DNA of 33,654 nucleotides from Oscillospiraceae bacterium (GTDB taxonomy: Bacteria > Bacillota > Clostridia > Oscillospirales > Oscillospiraceae): the NCBI GenBank assembly GCA_017435615.1, contig JAFSET010000096.1:1-33654 (forward strand), read 5' to 3'. Under the pieces are notes generated by a model. The model did no database searches. It saw nothing but the letters and a program-made list of their open reading frames with translations, and was not told where the DNA came from. Below, in pieces: positions 1 through 8,324 of this stretch; within the stretch, counting starts at the first letter, position 1, and the number at the start of each line of letters is the position of its first letter. The position numbers and the translations under genes were made by a program.

Positions 1-3000
1 GGTTGCCGCCAGCGTGATCAGGCTGCTGTAGTCCTGGGGATTGATATCCGCAACCTCCACATAGTACATACCGTCCTTCGCAACCGGCTCCCAGTCACCA
101 AAGCTGACGCCGTCCACAGAGCCGGTGAAATAGAACCGCACCGCGAGCTTGTTCTTGAACACCAGGGACGCGCCGTAGAACTGCAGGTCACTGACCGTAC
201 CGCCGACAGACATTTGCGCATGCTCTGCAGGCAGCACTGCATCCTCCAGCTCATAGCCCGCGTTGGCCAGATCGTCGGTATTGACGTTAAAGTAAAGCTG
301 TGCCTTTGCGCCATAGTGCAGCATAGCCTGCACCAAATTCTTGGTTTTTTCCGGATACTCCCCGGTCAGAAGCTGCTCCGCATAGCCGCGGACAGAATAG
401 GTGTTTTCCAGCACCACAGTATCACCGCTGACAAACTGCAGCTCGATTTCCTCAGTCATCTGGGCTGCCGCCAAATCCACGGAAACGGTATACTTGCCGT
501 TTTCATCGGCAGTCAGCTCACTCAAGTCATACTCAGTGGTTTCGCCGTTGAAGCTTACACGGACCTTGGTAGCCGGGTCAGCCTCCACCACAAAATTCAT
601 AGCCAGGTCGTCACCCAGGCAGACCTGCTGGGAAATAACCGGTTCTTTCTTCTGCGCCGGCAGTGTGAATGTAAACTGGTTGGCCTTATTCATATATTTA
701 CCCATATGCGTAGAATAATAGGTGAATTCTACATCTTGACCGTCGTTGCTGAAATTCATCATTCCTACAAGGCCCAAACCGCCAAGATCACCGTCGATCA
801 ACTGTGCATCGATCAGGAATTGTTTGACCTCATTGCCATGATCTCCAATATCGGTACGCCACACCACATCGTCGCTTGCCAAAATGTGGCCAGAGAATAC
901 CATAATGATATTTTCATGCTTTCTGATAAACTTATCCCATATCTGATCCGCATTATTGGCAGGCTCTGCCTCTCCCTTGGTAAATCCGTAACCGGAAGGG
1001 ACGTGGGCATCCGCGCCATCCAGCCAGGTGCCATCGTGGTTCATATAGCCGTGGGTAATAATAATGGCCTGGTGATCAGGGTGCGCCGCGACGATCTCAT
1101 TTGCCCACTCCAGCACAGAATCACGGGGGCCGAATTCCAGAGCGATCACCAGGTATTTATTGCCCTGGATCTCAAATTTCTGCCAGGAACTGCCGGAATC
1201 GTCCTGTGCGCCTATGGACTCCGAATAAGCACCGCCATAGGTATCCATTTCCCGGAACAGACTCAGTGGGAAGTATTGATTCATATTGGTCAGATCACGA
1301 TAGGTCTGTGCGGTATTATAATCATGATTACCGGGCACGCAGATATACGGCACTTTTCCGTCAATGATATCGTAAGCTTCCCGGGCACGCTCCCAATGGA
1401 GTATGCTGTTATCATCTGTAATATCACCCACATTGAGGACCATCTGAACATTTTCCGGTTCGATCTGATCTGCGATCCACTGGTACATATTATTTAACTT
1501 TTCAGGATAATAGTGGGTTAGAATCTGCTGATCCGGGATAATGACGATGGAATAGTCGGAGGGCTGCTTCTCCACATCGATCCACTCCACGACCCGCTGG
1601 TAAACCTCAACCGCATTGTTATTGGCAGACAGGTCCCTAAGTGTTTCAGCATTCTGGTCTTCGTCCAGAGGCAGATCCAGCAGCAAACCCTCCGCCTGAT
1701 TCATTTGTGCGGTTTTCATGCTGTATTGCACCTGCTCTGCAGACAGCGGCTTATTCCACACACGGACATCCGCCACCTGTCCCACAAAGGGATACTGCCA
1801 ACCGGAACGGTTATCCCGTCCCACATACAGGGTCGATACATTCACCAGTTTGTCAATGGTATCATTGGTATATACCGCTTCTCCATTGATATAACAGGTG
1901 ACGGTGCAGGCCGCACTGTCACATACCCACGCAATATGCGTCCATTCACCGGTGCGCACATCAACATTGGCAACATAGTTGGTCCCCACACCGGAGGCAT
2001 TGGCATAATACAGACGCGGTCTGCCTTTGGTATAAATATCCATATGGAACGAAGCATCCGGATAAGCGGAAATGACCGTTAATCTCTTATCATCTTCGGT
2101 TGCCTTGGGTACCTTGACCCACGCTTCAACAGAGGAAACTCCGGCACCGACAGTTTTGGTGGTCTTCCATTTTGCGCCGGCCGAGAAATTATAACCCTCA
2201 TTGGAATACGCGGACTCCTCCGGCAGATCGATCTTCTTAGACCAATAGACTGTTGGCATCATATGGTTCTGCGCCGCAGTACTGTCCTGAATGAGTACTC
2301 CATCACGGGCATCCAGTTTCCAGTAATGCACCAATCCATCCTCGTTGCCTTCCAGAATACTGTCCTTGTTGTTCGCGATCTCTTCCGCGGATCTGGTTAC
2401 GCTCCAAATGCGGACGTCTTTGATGGCACCCTTCAAATAGCTGGTATTGCCGGTATGGGTATCAAAGATGCCGTAACCCAAAATAGGTGCTGTATACGAC
2501 GGCGTACTTTGCTCAAAAACAGAATACGCAACTGTGGCATCCAACTGCCCGTCCACATAGAATTTCACACTGCCCTCTTCCCTTGTAACCGCCAAATGGA
2601 CCCACTGATCCTTGGCAATTACGCTTGTGCTGAAGAGCTGCCCGGATTTTCCCGCGCCGGTCATATCCGCCCAACGCAGTTTTCCGCCTTTGATATCCAA
2701 CTGCCAGTCGCCGGCTATCGCAACCTGGGTCTTTGCGTTATAGGCATTGATCAGCGCACTGATGTTTGCCTCGGAGTCACTGTCCAGCTTTACCCACATC
2801 TCCACAGTTTTGGGTATCTGACCAACAGACTGCTGCGCAACCACCAACGGTTGATTGACACCGGAGAACTGTAATCCCGTTTCGCCGATCCAGGAAGTGG
2901 AATTGCCTGTAATACTGCCGCTGTTTTCGCCCGCAGAATCCGCAATCACCGCACCCTGGGACTCATCCAGCTTCCAATAATGCATCAGTCCCGCTTCCTG

Positions 3001-4998
3001 TCCGGTCAGGGTCTTATTCATATCCGCGGCGATCTGTTCACCGGTTCTGTCCACATCCCACAGGCGAATATCCTTTAGTGCTCCATCCAGGTAGTTGGAA
3101 TAGCTAAGGGTATTATAAACACAGTAGCCCAAGGTAGGACAGGTGGCAGATTGTGTTTTTTCTTTATCCAGAGTAATATACTTCACACCGGAAGCCTTTG
3201 TAACGGTATCCTCTACACCGTTGATATAGAACTTGATATCACCCTCGCTGCGCACCACCGCAACATGGGTCCATTTGCCTGTCCGAATGTTTGTTTTACC
3301 GTTCATTTGCCCGGACTGGCCGTTGGCATTTTTTTCGACCCAGCGCAGGTAGCCCGCGGCTGTCGTTCCCAAATACCAATCTCCGGATACCGCAGCCGCC
3401 TGCGTTTTCCCGCTGTAAGCCGCGATCAGGGTCTCCTGGTCGGCCTGCGTATCCGTATCGATCTTTACCCAAAACTCAATCGCCTGAGGAATATGATCTA
3501 CAGGCTTCTGCATGGTAACAACCGCCTCATTAACACCGGAAAATGCCAATCCGGGCTCCTTTTCGAAGGAAACATTGGGCGTGATCGTACCGTTCAGGCC
3601 ATTCGTTACAGAATCGTAAAAGGCTGTACCTGTCTGCTCATCCAGTTTCCAATAGTGCATCAGCCCTTGCTGCTGCGGATCGATATCCGCATACATGTCC
3701 GCGCAAATCTGTTCCTGGGTACGGGTGCTGCTCCATAGACGGACATCACCGATCGAACCGTTCAGATTATTTTTTGCTTTGGCGGTGGTAATGCTGCTGT
3801 AGCCAAACGTAACCGGATTTGCAGGCTGCGCATCGTAGCCAATAACACTGTTCTGCCAGGTGTAGACCAATTCCCCGTTGATATACAGGATCAGCTCCCC
3901 TTCCTGTCGCGTAATAGCAACGTGCATCCATTCACCGGTCCAATGGTTTTGGGAACTGATCATTTTCATCTCATAGCTGCTGGTTTGACTGACCGTGTCG
4001 GAAACGGTTTGCTCTGTCACCTCATACCACCACAGCGCACCGCCGGCATTGGTGAACAGCGCAAAATCACCCACAGTCGAAGACGCCGAACCTGCGGGAG
4101 CGACACTGCTGATCAGCGGCTGGCGGTATTCCAGCGTGTCACTGTTGATGCGTGGGTTCATTTTCACCCACATTTCAATCGTATTTGGAATCTGCGCGAT
4201 CGTGCCGTCAGTCTGCGCCACGCAGGAATCCGTACCTGTAAAGGAAAGTCCCTGCTTCAGGCTCTCCTCCGGCTGCCGGTCCAGCTTGATCTGCAAATTG
4301 TCAAAGGCTACATCACTGTAATGCGCACGCAGACCGACCTGACCCATTATTTGCTCAGCATCGCAATCATAAACAGTTTGTGTGCGTTTGGTTGGATCCT
4401 CCACCAGGCTAAGTGTGGCCGTAATACTATCCGCATCGAAATCCAGCCGCAATGTGACCGGTTTTTTGATGCCGTTTTTATAAAGGGCATTTCCTCTTCC
4501 TGTTTCGGAAAGCACACGCATATGCTCCTGCCATGGAGAAAAGCTGCCTGTTACAATATCAATGCGGTTCCCGGCATCCGGCCAGCCGGCGCTCATAGAC
4601 TCTACCAAAAATGCCAACGCGTCAATTTCTCCGGCTCCATTTCCTACACCGGAAGCGCCCAAATACACGGCAGAGTTTACCACGGTATTCATCGGGATAA
4701 TATCCACAGACAGATATTCAATATCCTTGAATTGCGCATTTACCATGGCCTTCATTTCACCGTCATCACCGCTTGGCATAAGGATGCCACCGTTTACAGT
4801 GAAGCCACTGCTTCCGGACTGATATAAAGTAAAATCCTCCAAATCAGACGCATCAGAAAAATCCCAACACATAACACCACTGATGGGATCCGGCTCAACC
4901 GTTTCTGCCGCGCCGGCGGAAGTCAGCGGTACCGCCATGGGCAAGACCATAACCAAAGCCATCAGCAGTGCCAGTAATCTACTCAAATTTGTTTTCAT
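1..4998 (-). CDS. Giant secreted LamG / metallophosphoesterase protein, C-terminus cut by window edge
   Basis: The frame is open without a stop for 1,666 codons and runs off the left edge. I checked every codon of the frame. The ATG at 4998 follows an AGGAGG site. Residues 1-28 are a signal peptide ending near TSAGAAE. Residues 30-245 form a jelly-roll-like domain. Four LamG-like (concanavalin A fold) domains follow at about 249-465, 479-695, 706-908 and 925-1123; the first three end in a repeated 'GLMHYWKLDE'-type motif. A calcineurin-like phosphoesterase domain spans about 1145-1435, with D1156/Q1158 (PDQQ), D1192 (NVGD), N1224-H1225-D1226 (GNHD), H1316 (ITHG) and H1371 (SGHI). The first motif is DxQ rather than DxH. 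The last carries one His where GHxH is usual. Residues 1450-1666 form a beta-sandwich plus a C-terminal module ('LHYGAKAQLYF') that I know from Clostridia surface proteins but cannot name. The likely role is extracellular binding of glycan or another polymer plus phosphoester hydrolysis; the substrate is unknown. Whether there is a surface anchor lies outside the window. Confidence 0.88.
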   Translation of the reverse strand, partial: MKTNLSRLLALLMALVMVLPMAVPLTSAGAAETVEPDPISGVMCWDFSDASDLEDFTLYQSGSSGFTVNGGILMPSGDDGEMKAMVNAQFKDIEYLSVDIIPMNTVVNSAVYLGASGVGNGAGEIDALAFLVESMSAGWPDAGNRIDIVTGSFSPWQEHMRVLSETGRGNALYKNGIKKPVTLRLDFDADSITATLSLVEDPTKRTQTVYDCDAEQIMGQVGLRAHYSDVAFDNLQIKLDRQPEESLKQGLSFTGTDSCVAQTDGTIAQIPNTIEMWVKMNPRINSDTLEYRQPLISSVAPAGSASSTVGDFALFTNAGGALWWYEVTEQTVSDTVSQTSSYEMKMISSQNHWTGEWMHVAITRQEGELILYINGELVYTWQNSVIGYDAQPANPVTFGYSSITTAKAKNNLNGSIGDVRLWSSTRTQEQICADMYADIDPQQQGLMHYWKLDEQTGTAFYDSVTNGLNGTITPNVSFEKEPGLAFSGVNEAVVTMQKPVDHIPQAIEFWVKIDTDTQADQETLIAAYSGKTQAAAVSGDWYLGTTAAGYLRWVEKNANGQSGQMNGKTNIRTGKWTHVAVVRSEGDIKFYINGVEDTVTKASGVKYITLDKEKTQSATCPTLGYCVYNTLSYSNYLDGALKDIRLWDVDRTGEQIAADMNKTLTGQEAGLMHYWKLDESQGAVIADSAGENSGSITGNSTSWIGETGLQFSGVNQPLVVAQQSVGQIPKTVEMWVKLDSDSEANISALINAYNAKTQVAIAGDWQLDIKGGKLRWADMTGAGKSGQLFSTSVIAKDQWVHLAVTREEGSVKFYVDGQLDATVAYSVFEQSTPSYTAPILGYGIFDTHTGNTSYLKGAIKDVRIWSVTRSAEEIANNKDSILEGNEDGLVHYWKLDARDGVLIQDSTAAQNHMMPTVYWSKKIDLPEESAYSNEGYNFSAGAKWKTTKTVGAGVSSVEAWVKVPKATEDDKRLTVISAYPDASFHMDIYTKGRPRLYYANASGVGTNYVANVDVRTGEWTHIAWVCDSAACTVTCYINGEAVYTNDTIDKLVNVSTLYVGRDNRSGWQYPFVGQVADVRVWNKPLSAEQVQYSMKTAQMNQAEGLLLDLPLDEDQNAETLRDLSANNNAVEVYQRVVEWIDVEKQPSDYSIVIIPDQQILTHYYPEKLNNMYQWIADQIEPENVQMVLNVGDITDDNSILHWERAREAYDIIDGKVPYICVPGNHDYNTAQTYRDLTNMNQYFPLSLFREMDTYGGAYSESIGAQDDSGSSWQKFEIQGNKYLVIALEFGPRDSVLEWANEIVAAHPDHQAIIITHGYMNHDGTWLDGADAHVPSGYGFTKGEAEPANNADQIWDKFIRKHENIIMVFSGHILASDDVVWRTDIGDHGNEVKQFLIDAQLIDGDLGGLGLVGMMNFSNDGQDVEFTYYSTHMGKYMNKANQFTFTLPAQKKEPVISQQVCLGDDLAMNFVVEADPATKVRVSFNGETTEYDLSELTADENGKYTVSVDLAAAQMTEEIELQFVSGDTVVLENTYSVRGYAEQLLTGEYPEKTKNLVQAMLHYGAKAQLYFNVNTDDLANAGYELEDAVLPAEHAQMSVGGTVSDLQFYGASLVFKNKLAVRFYFTGSVDGVSFGDWEPVAKDGMYYVEVADINPQDYSSLITLAAT

Positions 4999-5022
4999 GC
5001 GTGTATACCTCCTGTTGTACTT

Positions 5023-5113
5023 GCGTGGGCTTCTTCCACGCAGCTATTAAAAAACGCCTTTATTACAATCAGAGTTGTAACGCGCCAGTGCGCCTTTACA
5101 ACTTTGATTGTAA
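5023..5113 (-). promoter_or_regulatory. Structured 5' UTR with two TTACAA-N6-TTGTAA dyads
   Basis: The sequence shows two 18-bp dyads of the form TTACAA-N6-TTGTAA at 5063-5080 and 5096-5113. Their starts are 33 bp apart, about three helical turns. The two dyads are also complementary to each other with one mismatch, so RNA could fold an 18-bp stem around a 15-nt loop. A second small hairpin (GCGTGG/CCACGC) lies at 5023-5041, just before the ribosome binding site. This could be a pair of repressor sites downstream of the start point or an RNA control element. I do not recognise the regulator. Confidence 0.55.
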
Positions 5114-5147
5114 GTATTGCACAAAATATACTGCGTTTTCTGTTGTT

Positions 5148-5176
5148 TTTATATCATGTTTGTACAAATTTGTCAA
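5148..5176 (-). promoter_or_regulatory. Promoter of the LamG/phosphoesterase gene
   Basis: On the minus strand there is TTGACA, a 17-base spacer and TATAAA, which is close to sigma-A consensus. The start point would be near 5141, giving a 5' UTR of about 140 nt. That UTR holds the structured dyads at 5063-5113. Confidence 0.75.
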
Positions 5177-5212
5177 GAGATACTCTTCCATCTTACTGGA
5201 TATCGGCTTTGT

Positions 5213-5330
5213 AAGGGGACCGCGGGACGGGAAACCCGTCCCCTATATTCATGATAATAGAACTTCCAGGGCGCACGCAGAGGGACGGCTCCTTGTGTAC
5301 AGAACGCAAGGAGCCGTCCCCTATGTTCAC
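5213..5330. repeat. Two GGGACGG hairpins (dispersed-repeat type)
   Basis: Hairpin 1 pairs GGGACGGG (5224-5231) with CCCGTCCC (5235-5242) around an AAA loop. Hairpin 2 pairs 14 bases (5282-5295) with 5307-5320. Both are followed by a similar 'CCTATRTTCA' tail, so they look like two members of one small family. No T-run follows on the yerC strand, so an intrinsic terminator is not well supported. The stretch 5177-5345 holds no gene. Confidence 0.6.
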
Positions 5331-5345
5331 CGTGTGCAACATCCT

Positions 5346-5612
5346 TTATTTTTCCAGCAGGCGGCTGTAGCCGTTGCCGTACTGCACGCACTGGGATACC
5401 CGGCTGAGGGTGGCAGAGGATATATCCGCCTGGGACATCACCTGATTATAGGTATTGCCCTTCATCAAAAGCTCCGCGGCATACAGCCGCTCAGCCATAT
5501 TGGAGATCTCCTTTTTGGTACAAAGGTCTTCAAACAGGTATTCTATATCCCGGGCATTATCAATTTTTGCCAGCATTTCAAACAGCTTCAGCCGTTTCTC
5601 CAGATTACTCAT
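5346..5612 (-). CDS. yerC: YerC/YecD family TrpR-like DNA-binding protein
   Basis: This is an 88-residue helical protein of the TrpR-like YerC/YecD family, cytoplasmic and of unclear physiological role in Firmicutes. The sequence has the family layout: 'EKRLKLFEMLAKI' at the N-terminus, 'RDIEYLFEDLCTKKEI', 'MAERLYAAELLMKG' and then the helix-turn-helix region 'TYNQVMSQADISSATLSRVSQ'. The ATG at 5612 is chosen because AGGAG sits just upstream and homology begins there. The longer open frame up to 5723 only translates repeat DNA. Its length matches the family. It stands alone: the ABC transporter genes on the same strand end 170 bp upstream and repeats separate them. Confidence 0.85.
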   Translation of the reverse strand: MSNLEKRLKLFEMLAKIDNARDIEYLFEDLCTKKEISNMAERLYAAELLMKGNTYNQVMSQADISSATLSRVSQCVQYGNGYSRLLEK

Positions 5613-5645
5613 ATTATTTTCTCCTATTACAGTTTTCAAATAGGT

Positions 5646-5745
5646 ATTACGGATTGCCACACCAGTGTGAGCAATGGTTCGCAATGACATGGGGGAACGG
5701 ATTGCCACACCACTTAAGCGCACTGGCTCGCAATGACACCGCTTT
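5646..5745. repeat. Two tandem copies of the ATTGC...GCAAT palindromic repeat
   Basis: Copies lie at 5653-5685 and 5701-5734. Each starts ATTGCCACACCA and ends TTCGCAAT or CTCGCAAT, followed by GACA. The first keeps an upper stem with one mismatch; the second is degenerate. They belong to the family also present at 11821, 18356, 18508 and 33530, and lie immediately upstream of yerC. Confidence 0.8.
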
Positions 5746-5782
5746 TGGTTTTTTGTGCATCTACAGCAGTGACACGGTTAGC

Positions 5783-6520
5783 CTAATTACTTTGCCTTAA
5801 GAAGGACCGGGTTTTTTCGCTTTTGGGAGCGTCAAAGATCTCCTGGGGTGTGCCCATTTCCTCGATGACTCCGTCTGCCATATATATTACCAGATCCGCT
5901 ACCGATTTTGCAAATGCCATTTCGTGGGTCACCACCACCATAGTCCGCCCCTGGTCACGCAAGGCCCGGATGGCAGCCAGCACCTCCCCGGTCAGCTCCG
6001 GATCCAGGGCAGAGGTCGGCTCGTCAAAGCAAAGGATCTCCGGACTTAATGCCAACGCCCGGGCAATCGCCACCCGTTGCTGCTGGCCGCCGGAAAGCTG
6101 ACAGGGATAGCTGTTCGCCTTTTCGGAAAGTCCCACCGTCCGCAGCAGCTCCATGGCACGGCTTTTCAGTTCCTGCTTTGTCCCCTGCTTTTGCAGCATA
6201 GGAGAAAGCATCACATTTTCCAAAGCCGTATACTGGGGAAACAAATTAAAATTCTGAAAGACCAGTCCAAAGCTGCGTCTTGCCTGCCGAAGCTGTTCCT
6301 GGGTCTGCCCGGCAGACAGCAGGCTTTTGCCATCGACATAGAGCCGACCTTCATCCGGGGTCTCCAAAAAATTCAGGCAACGCAACAGCGTAGTCTTTCC
6401 GCTGCCGGAGGACCCAATGATCGCCAGCACCTGTCCACGCTCCAGGCTGAAGGATACGCCCTTCAGGACCTGGGTGCTTCCAAAGCTTTTTTTGAAATTA
6501 TCTACCTGCAGCAAAGCCAT
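5783..6520 (-). CDS. Polar amino acid ABC transporter ATP-binding protein
   Basis: This is the 245-residue cytoplasmic ATPase that drives amino acid import, of the GlnQ/HisP class. Motifs in order are Walker A GSSGSGKT (36-43), a Q-loop in 'LVFQNFNLFP', the signature LSGGQ (142-146), Walker B ILCFDEP (162-168), the D-loop ALDPE and the H-loop His199 in VVTHE. Length and every motif are those of a working importer ATPase. It starts 4 bp after the permease stop, so it is the last gene of the minus-strand operon that begins with the binding protein at 8181. The amino acid transported cannot be told from the ATPase. No convincing terminator was seen downstream; the operon runs into the repeats at 5646-5745. 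Confidence 0.93.
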   Translation of the reverse strand: MALLQVDNFKKSFGSTQVLKGVSFSLERGQVLAIIGSSGSGKTTLLRCLNFLETPDEGRLYVDGKSLLSAGQTQEQLRQARRSFGLVFQNFNLFPQYTALENVMLSPMLQKQGTKQELKSRAMELLRTVGLSEKANSYPCQLSGGQQQRVAIARALALSPEILCFDEPTSALDPELTGEVLAAIRALRDQGRTMVVVTHEMAFAKSVADLVIYMADGVIEEMGTPQEIFDAPKSEKTRSFLRQSN

Positions 6521-6524
6521 AGAC

Positions 6525-7166
6525 TCAACTCCTGAAATAGCTCAATTTCTTTTCCAGCTTGCCAAACAGCACGGTCAGCAGGCCATTGAACAGCAAATAA
6601 AACACGCCGGTGTAAAACAGCGGCCACAACAGACCTTTTTTAATAAAGGACTGGCCCATATAGGTGACCTCATATATGGCTATGACCCGGGCTAAGGCCG
6701 TATCCTTCACCAGGGTGATGCACTCATTGCTCATAGGGGCCATAATCCGCTTAACCACCTGCAGCAGGACCACCTTGAAGAAGATCTGAGGCTTGGTCAT
6801 GCCCAGCACCTGTCCTGCCTCCCACTGCCCTGCCGGGATGGACTGGATGCCGCCCCGGTAGATCTCGGAGAAGTAACAGGCGTAATTGATGGAAAAGGCC
6901 ACGATCACTGCCGCAAATCGGTCCAGTGAGGGCAGATCAAACAGAAGACCGGGCCCATAGAAAATGATAATCAGCTGCAGCATCAGGGGCGTGCCACGGA
7001 TCACCCAAACAAAGCCCCGTGTCAGTTTTTGCAAGGGTGCAAACCGGCTCATAGAGCCAAAGCAGACCACAAACCCCAGGGGCAGCGCAAACAGGAGGGT
7101 CAGTGCAAATATTTTAATGGTTTCCCAAAAACCTGTTAAAAGCTCCATCGTTACCGGGATGAACAT
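6525..7166 (-). CDS. Polar amino acid ABC transporter permease
   Basis: This is a 213-residue inner-membrane permease of the HisM/GlnP class that forms the import channel with the ATPase encoded downstream. An N-terminal hydrophobic helix is followed by 'VWVIRGTPLMLQL', which is the family hallmark. The ATPase-contact loop 'YRGGIQSIPAGQWEAGQVLGM' appears around residues 102-122. Several further hydrophobic segments lead to 'FYTGVFYLLFNGLL' near the C-terminus. The ATG at 7166 follows an AGGAGG-type site. That site directly abuts the tip of the compound repeat at 7184-7396, which separates this gene from the binding-protein gene. Only one permease gene is present, so the channel is presumably a homodimer. 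Confidence 0.92.
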   Translation of the reverse strand: MFIPVTMELLTGFWETIKIFALTLLFALPLGFVVCFGSMSRFAPLQKLTRGFVWVIRGTPLMLQLIIIFYGPGLLFDLPSLDRFAAVIVAFSINYACYFSEIYRGGIQSIPAGQWEAGQVLGMTKPQIFFKVVLLQVVKRIMAPMSNECITLVKDTALARVIAIYEVTYMGQSFIKKGLLWPLFYTGVFYLLFNGLLTVLFGKLEKKLSYFRS

Positions 7167-7183
7167 GCAAAGGCCCTCCTTTC

Positions 7184-7396
7184 TTCAAATTCCAATTTAT
7201 CGGGTTGTTTATCAAAACTCGTAGGGACACCCCTCCTGGGGTGTCCGCAAAGATTTTGGAGCTCGATGCGCCAAAATCTTTCTTATTCGTTTATGCGCAG
7301 GAACAAAATCGGTCCATCGAGGACCAATTTTGTTTCGGACACCCCAGGAGGGGTGTCCCTACGAAAAAATCCGCAACTGCTCTAAAAATAAGAATT
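7184..7396. repeat. Compound palindromic element inside the ABC transporter operon
   Basis: Four hairpins lie in a row. H1 is at 7225-7246 (GGACACCCC, loop TCCT, GGGGTGTCC). H2 pairs 7249-7259 with 7271-7281. H3 pairs 7303-7315 with 7321-7333; its one mismatch becomes a G-U pair if the minus strand is transcribed. H4 is at 7338-7359 and repeats H1. H1 and H4 lie inside arms (7219-7247 and 7336-7364) that form a perfect 29-bp inverted repeat, so a long outer stem is the alternative fold. The ends (7184-7204 and 7381-7396) resemble the tips of the elements at 18301 and 18597. It separates the binding-protein gene from the permease gene and may set their expression ratio by protecting or attenuating the mRNA. 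Confidence 0.8.
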
Positions 7397-8181
7397 TAAT
7401 CCTTCACCAGGGTCAGTTGGTATTTTTGGGCCAGGGCATCCAAGGTGCCGTCAGCCATCAGCTTATCCATAAATTCATTGAATACCTTTGTGACATCGGA
7501 GTCCTGACGGAAGCCGACACCGTACTGCTCCTGGGTCAGAGCAACACCTTGTGCCAGGTCCGGATAGCCGGTACCCTCGCCGATCATAGCACCGGCCATG
7601 GTGATATCGATCACGCAGGCATCCGCCGTTCCGGAGGAAACCTCCAACAGAGCCATAGCCATATCCTGCAGCTTCAAATAGTCGGTAATGCCCATGCCGT
7701 CGAGAACCTCTTCGGCTACGGAGCCATCCTCTACCGCAAACTGCAGATCCTTTACGCTTTCCGCATCCGGATAATCCGCAACCCGGTCCGCCTTCATTAC
7801 GATCACCTGGGCATTGACCACATAAGGATCGGAGCAGCTTGTGTTGGCACGCACATCATCAGAAATAGTCATACCGTTCCAAATGGCATCGATGTTCTTA
7901 TCCTTCAGCTCATTAAACTTCTGTCCCCAATCGGCCAGGAGGAAAAACTCACATTCCACACCCAGCTCCTGGGCAAACAGCCGGGAAAGCTCCGCGTCAA
8001 AACCGGTCCACTGGCCGTTTTCGTCCTTATAGTCCATAGGCTCATACTCTGTAATGCCCACAACGAATTTTCCCTTATCCTTAATATACTGCAGATCGGA
8101 ACCATCCTTCGCTCCACCGCAGCCGGCAAAACACATCATCACCATCAAAGAGGCCATCACCAATGCAAACAGTTTTTTCAT
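7396..8181 (-). CDS. Amino acid ABC transporter substrate-binding lipoprotein
   Basis: This is a 261-residue extracellular binding protein (SBP_bac_3 class) that captures an amino acid and delivers it to the permease. A lipoprotein signal ends at FAGC, with the lipid-modified Cys at residue 21, followed by GG and a flexible linker. The mature part has the family motifs 'VVGITEYEPMDYKDENGQWTGFD' (split here by function: ligand pocket entry), 'DAIWNGMTISDD', 'VEDGSVAEEVL' and 'YGVGFRQDSD'. The ATG at 8181 is preferred over the GTG one codon earlier because of its spacing to AAAGGATGG. It is the first gene of the operon, controlled by the promoter/operator at 8235-8263. The dipeptide 'YGVGFRQ' near the C-terminus is typical of polar amino acid binders, but the ligand is not determined. 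Confidence 0.92.
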   Translation of the reverse strand: MKKLFALVMASLMVMMCFAGCGGAKDGSDLQYIKDKGKFVVGITEYEPMDYKDENGQWTGFDAELSRLFAQELGVECEFFLLADWGQKFNELKDKNIDAIWNGMTISDDVRANTSCSDPYVVNAQVIVMKADRVADYPDAESVKDLQFAVEDGSVAEEVLDGMGITDYLKLQDMAMALLEVSSGTADACVIDITMAGAMIGEGTGYPDLAQGVALTQEQYGVGFRQDSDVTKVFNEFMDKLMADGTLDALAQKYQLTLVKD

Positions 8182-8234
8182 CACAATCCATCCTTTCGCT
8201 CCCAGTTTTGTACCGGGGTGTTGTTGATAATGGA

Positions 8235-8263
8235 AGTATACTTTACTTCGTTAAAGTTGTAAA
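8235..8263 (-). promoter_or_regulatory. Transporter operon promoter with an operator filling the spacer
   Basis: The minus strand has TTTACA, 17 bases, then TATACT. The dyad ACTTTA-N6-TAAAGT (8240-8257) occupies exactly the spacer and first base of the -10 box. A bound protein would either block polymerase or, as with MerR-type factors, remodel the promoter. The spacing of 17 is already optimal, which favours simple repression. Confidence 0.65.
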
Positions 8264-8324
8264 GTGTTTTTTTCCTGTTTTTGCATATTTTATCAGGATG
8301 CACAAAACCCGCATACTCTTTACC

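Noticed and set aside
214-1497. 427-codon open frame on the plus strand, and similar long frames at 3922-4827, 13949-15235 and 28594-29745
   Set aside because: They lie antisense to clear genes with domain motifs, have no ribosome binding site or recognisable domain, and arise from the codon bias of the real gene.
5224-5320. Terminator of yerC
   Set aside because: The hairpins lack a T-run on the minus strand and look like repeat copies.
5613-5723. 37-codon N-terminal extension of YerC
   Set aside because: It translates palindromic repeat DNA and the family's start coincides with the ATG at 5612 and its AGGAG site.
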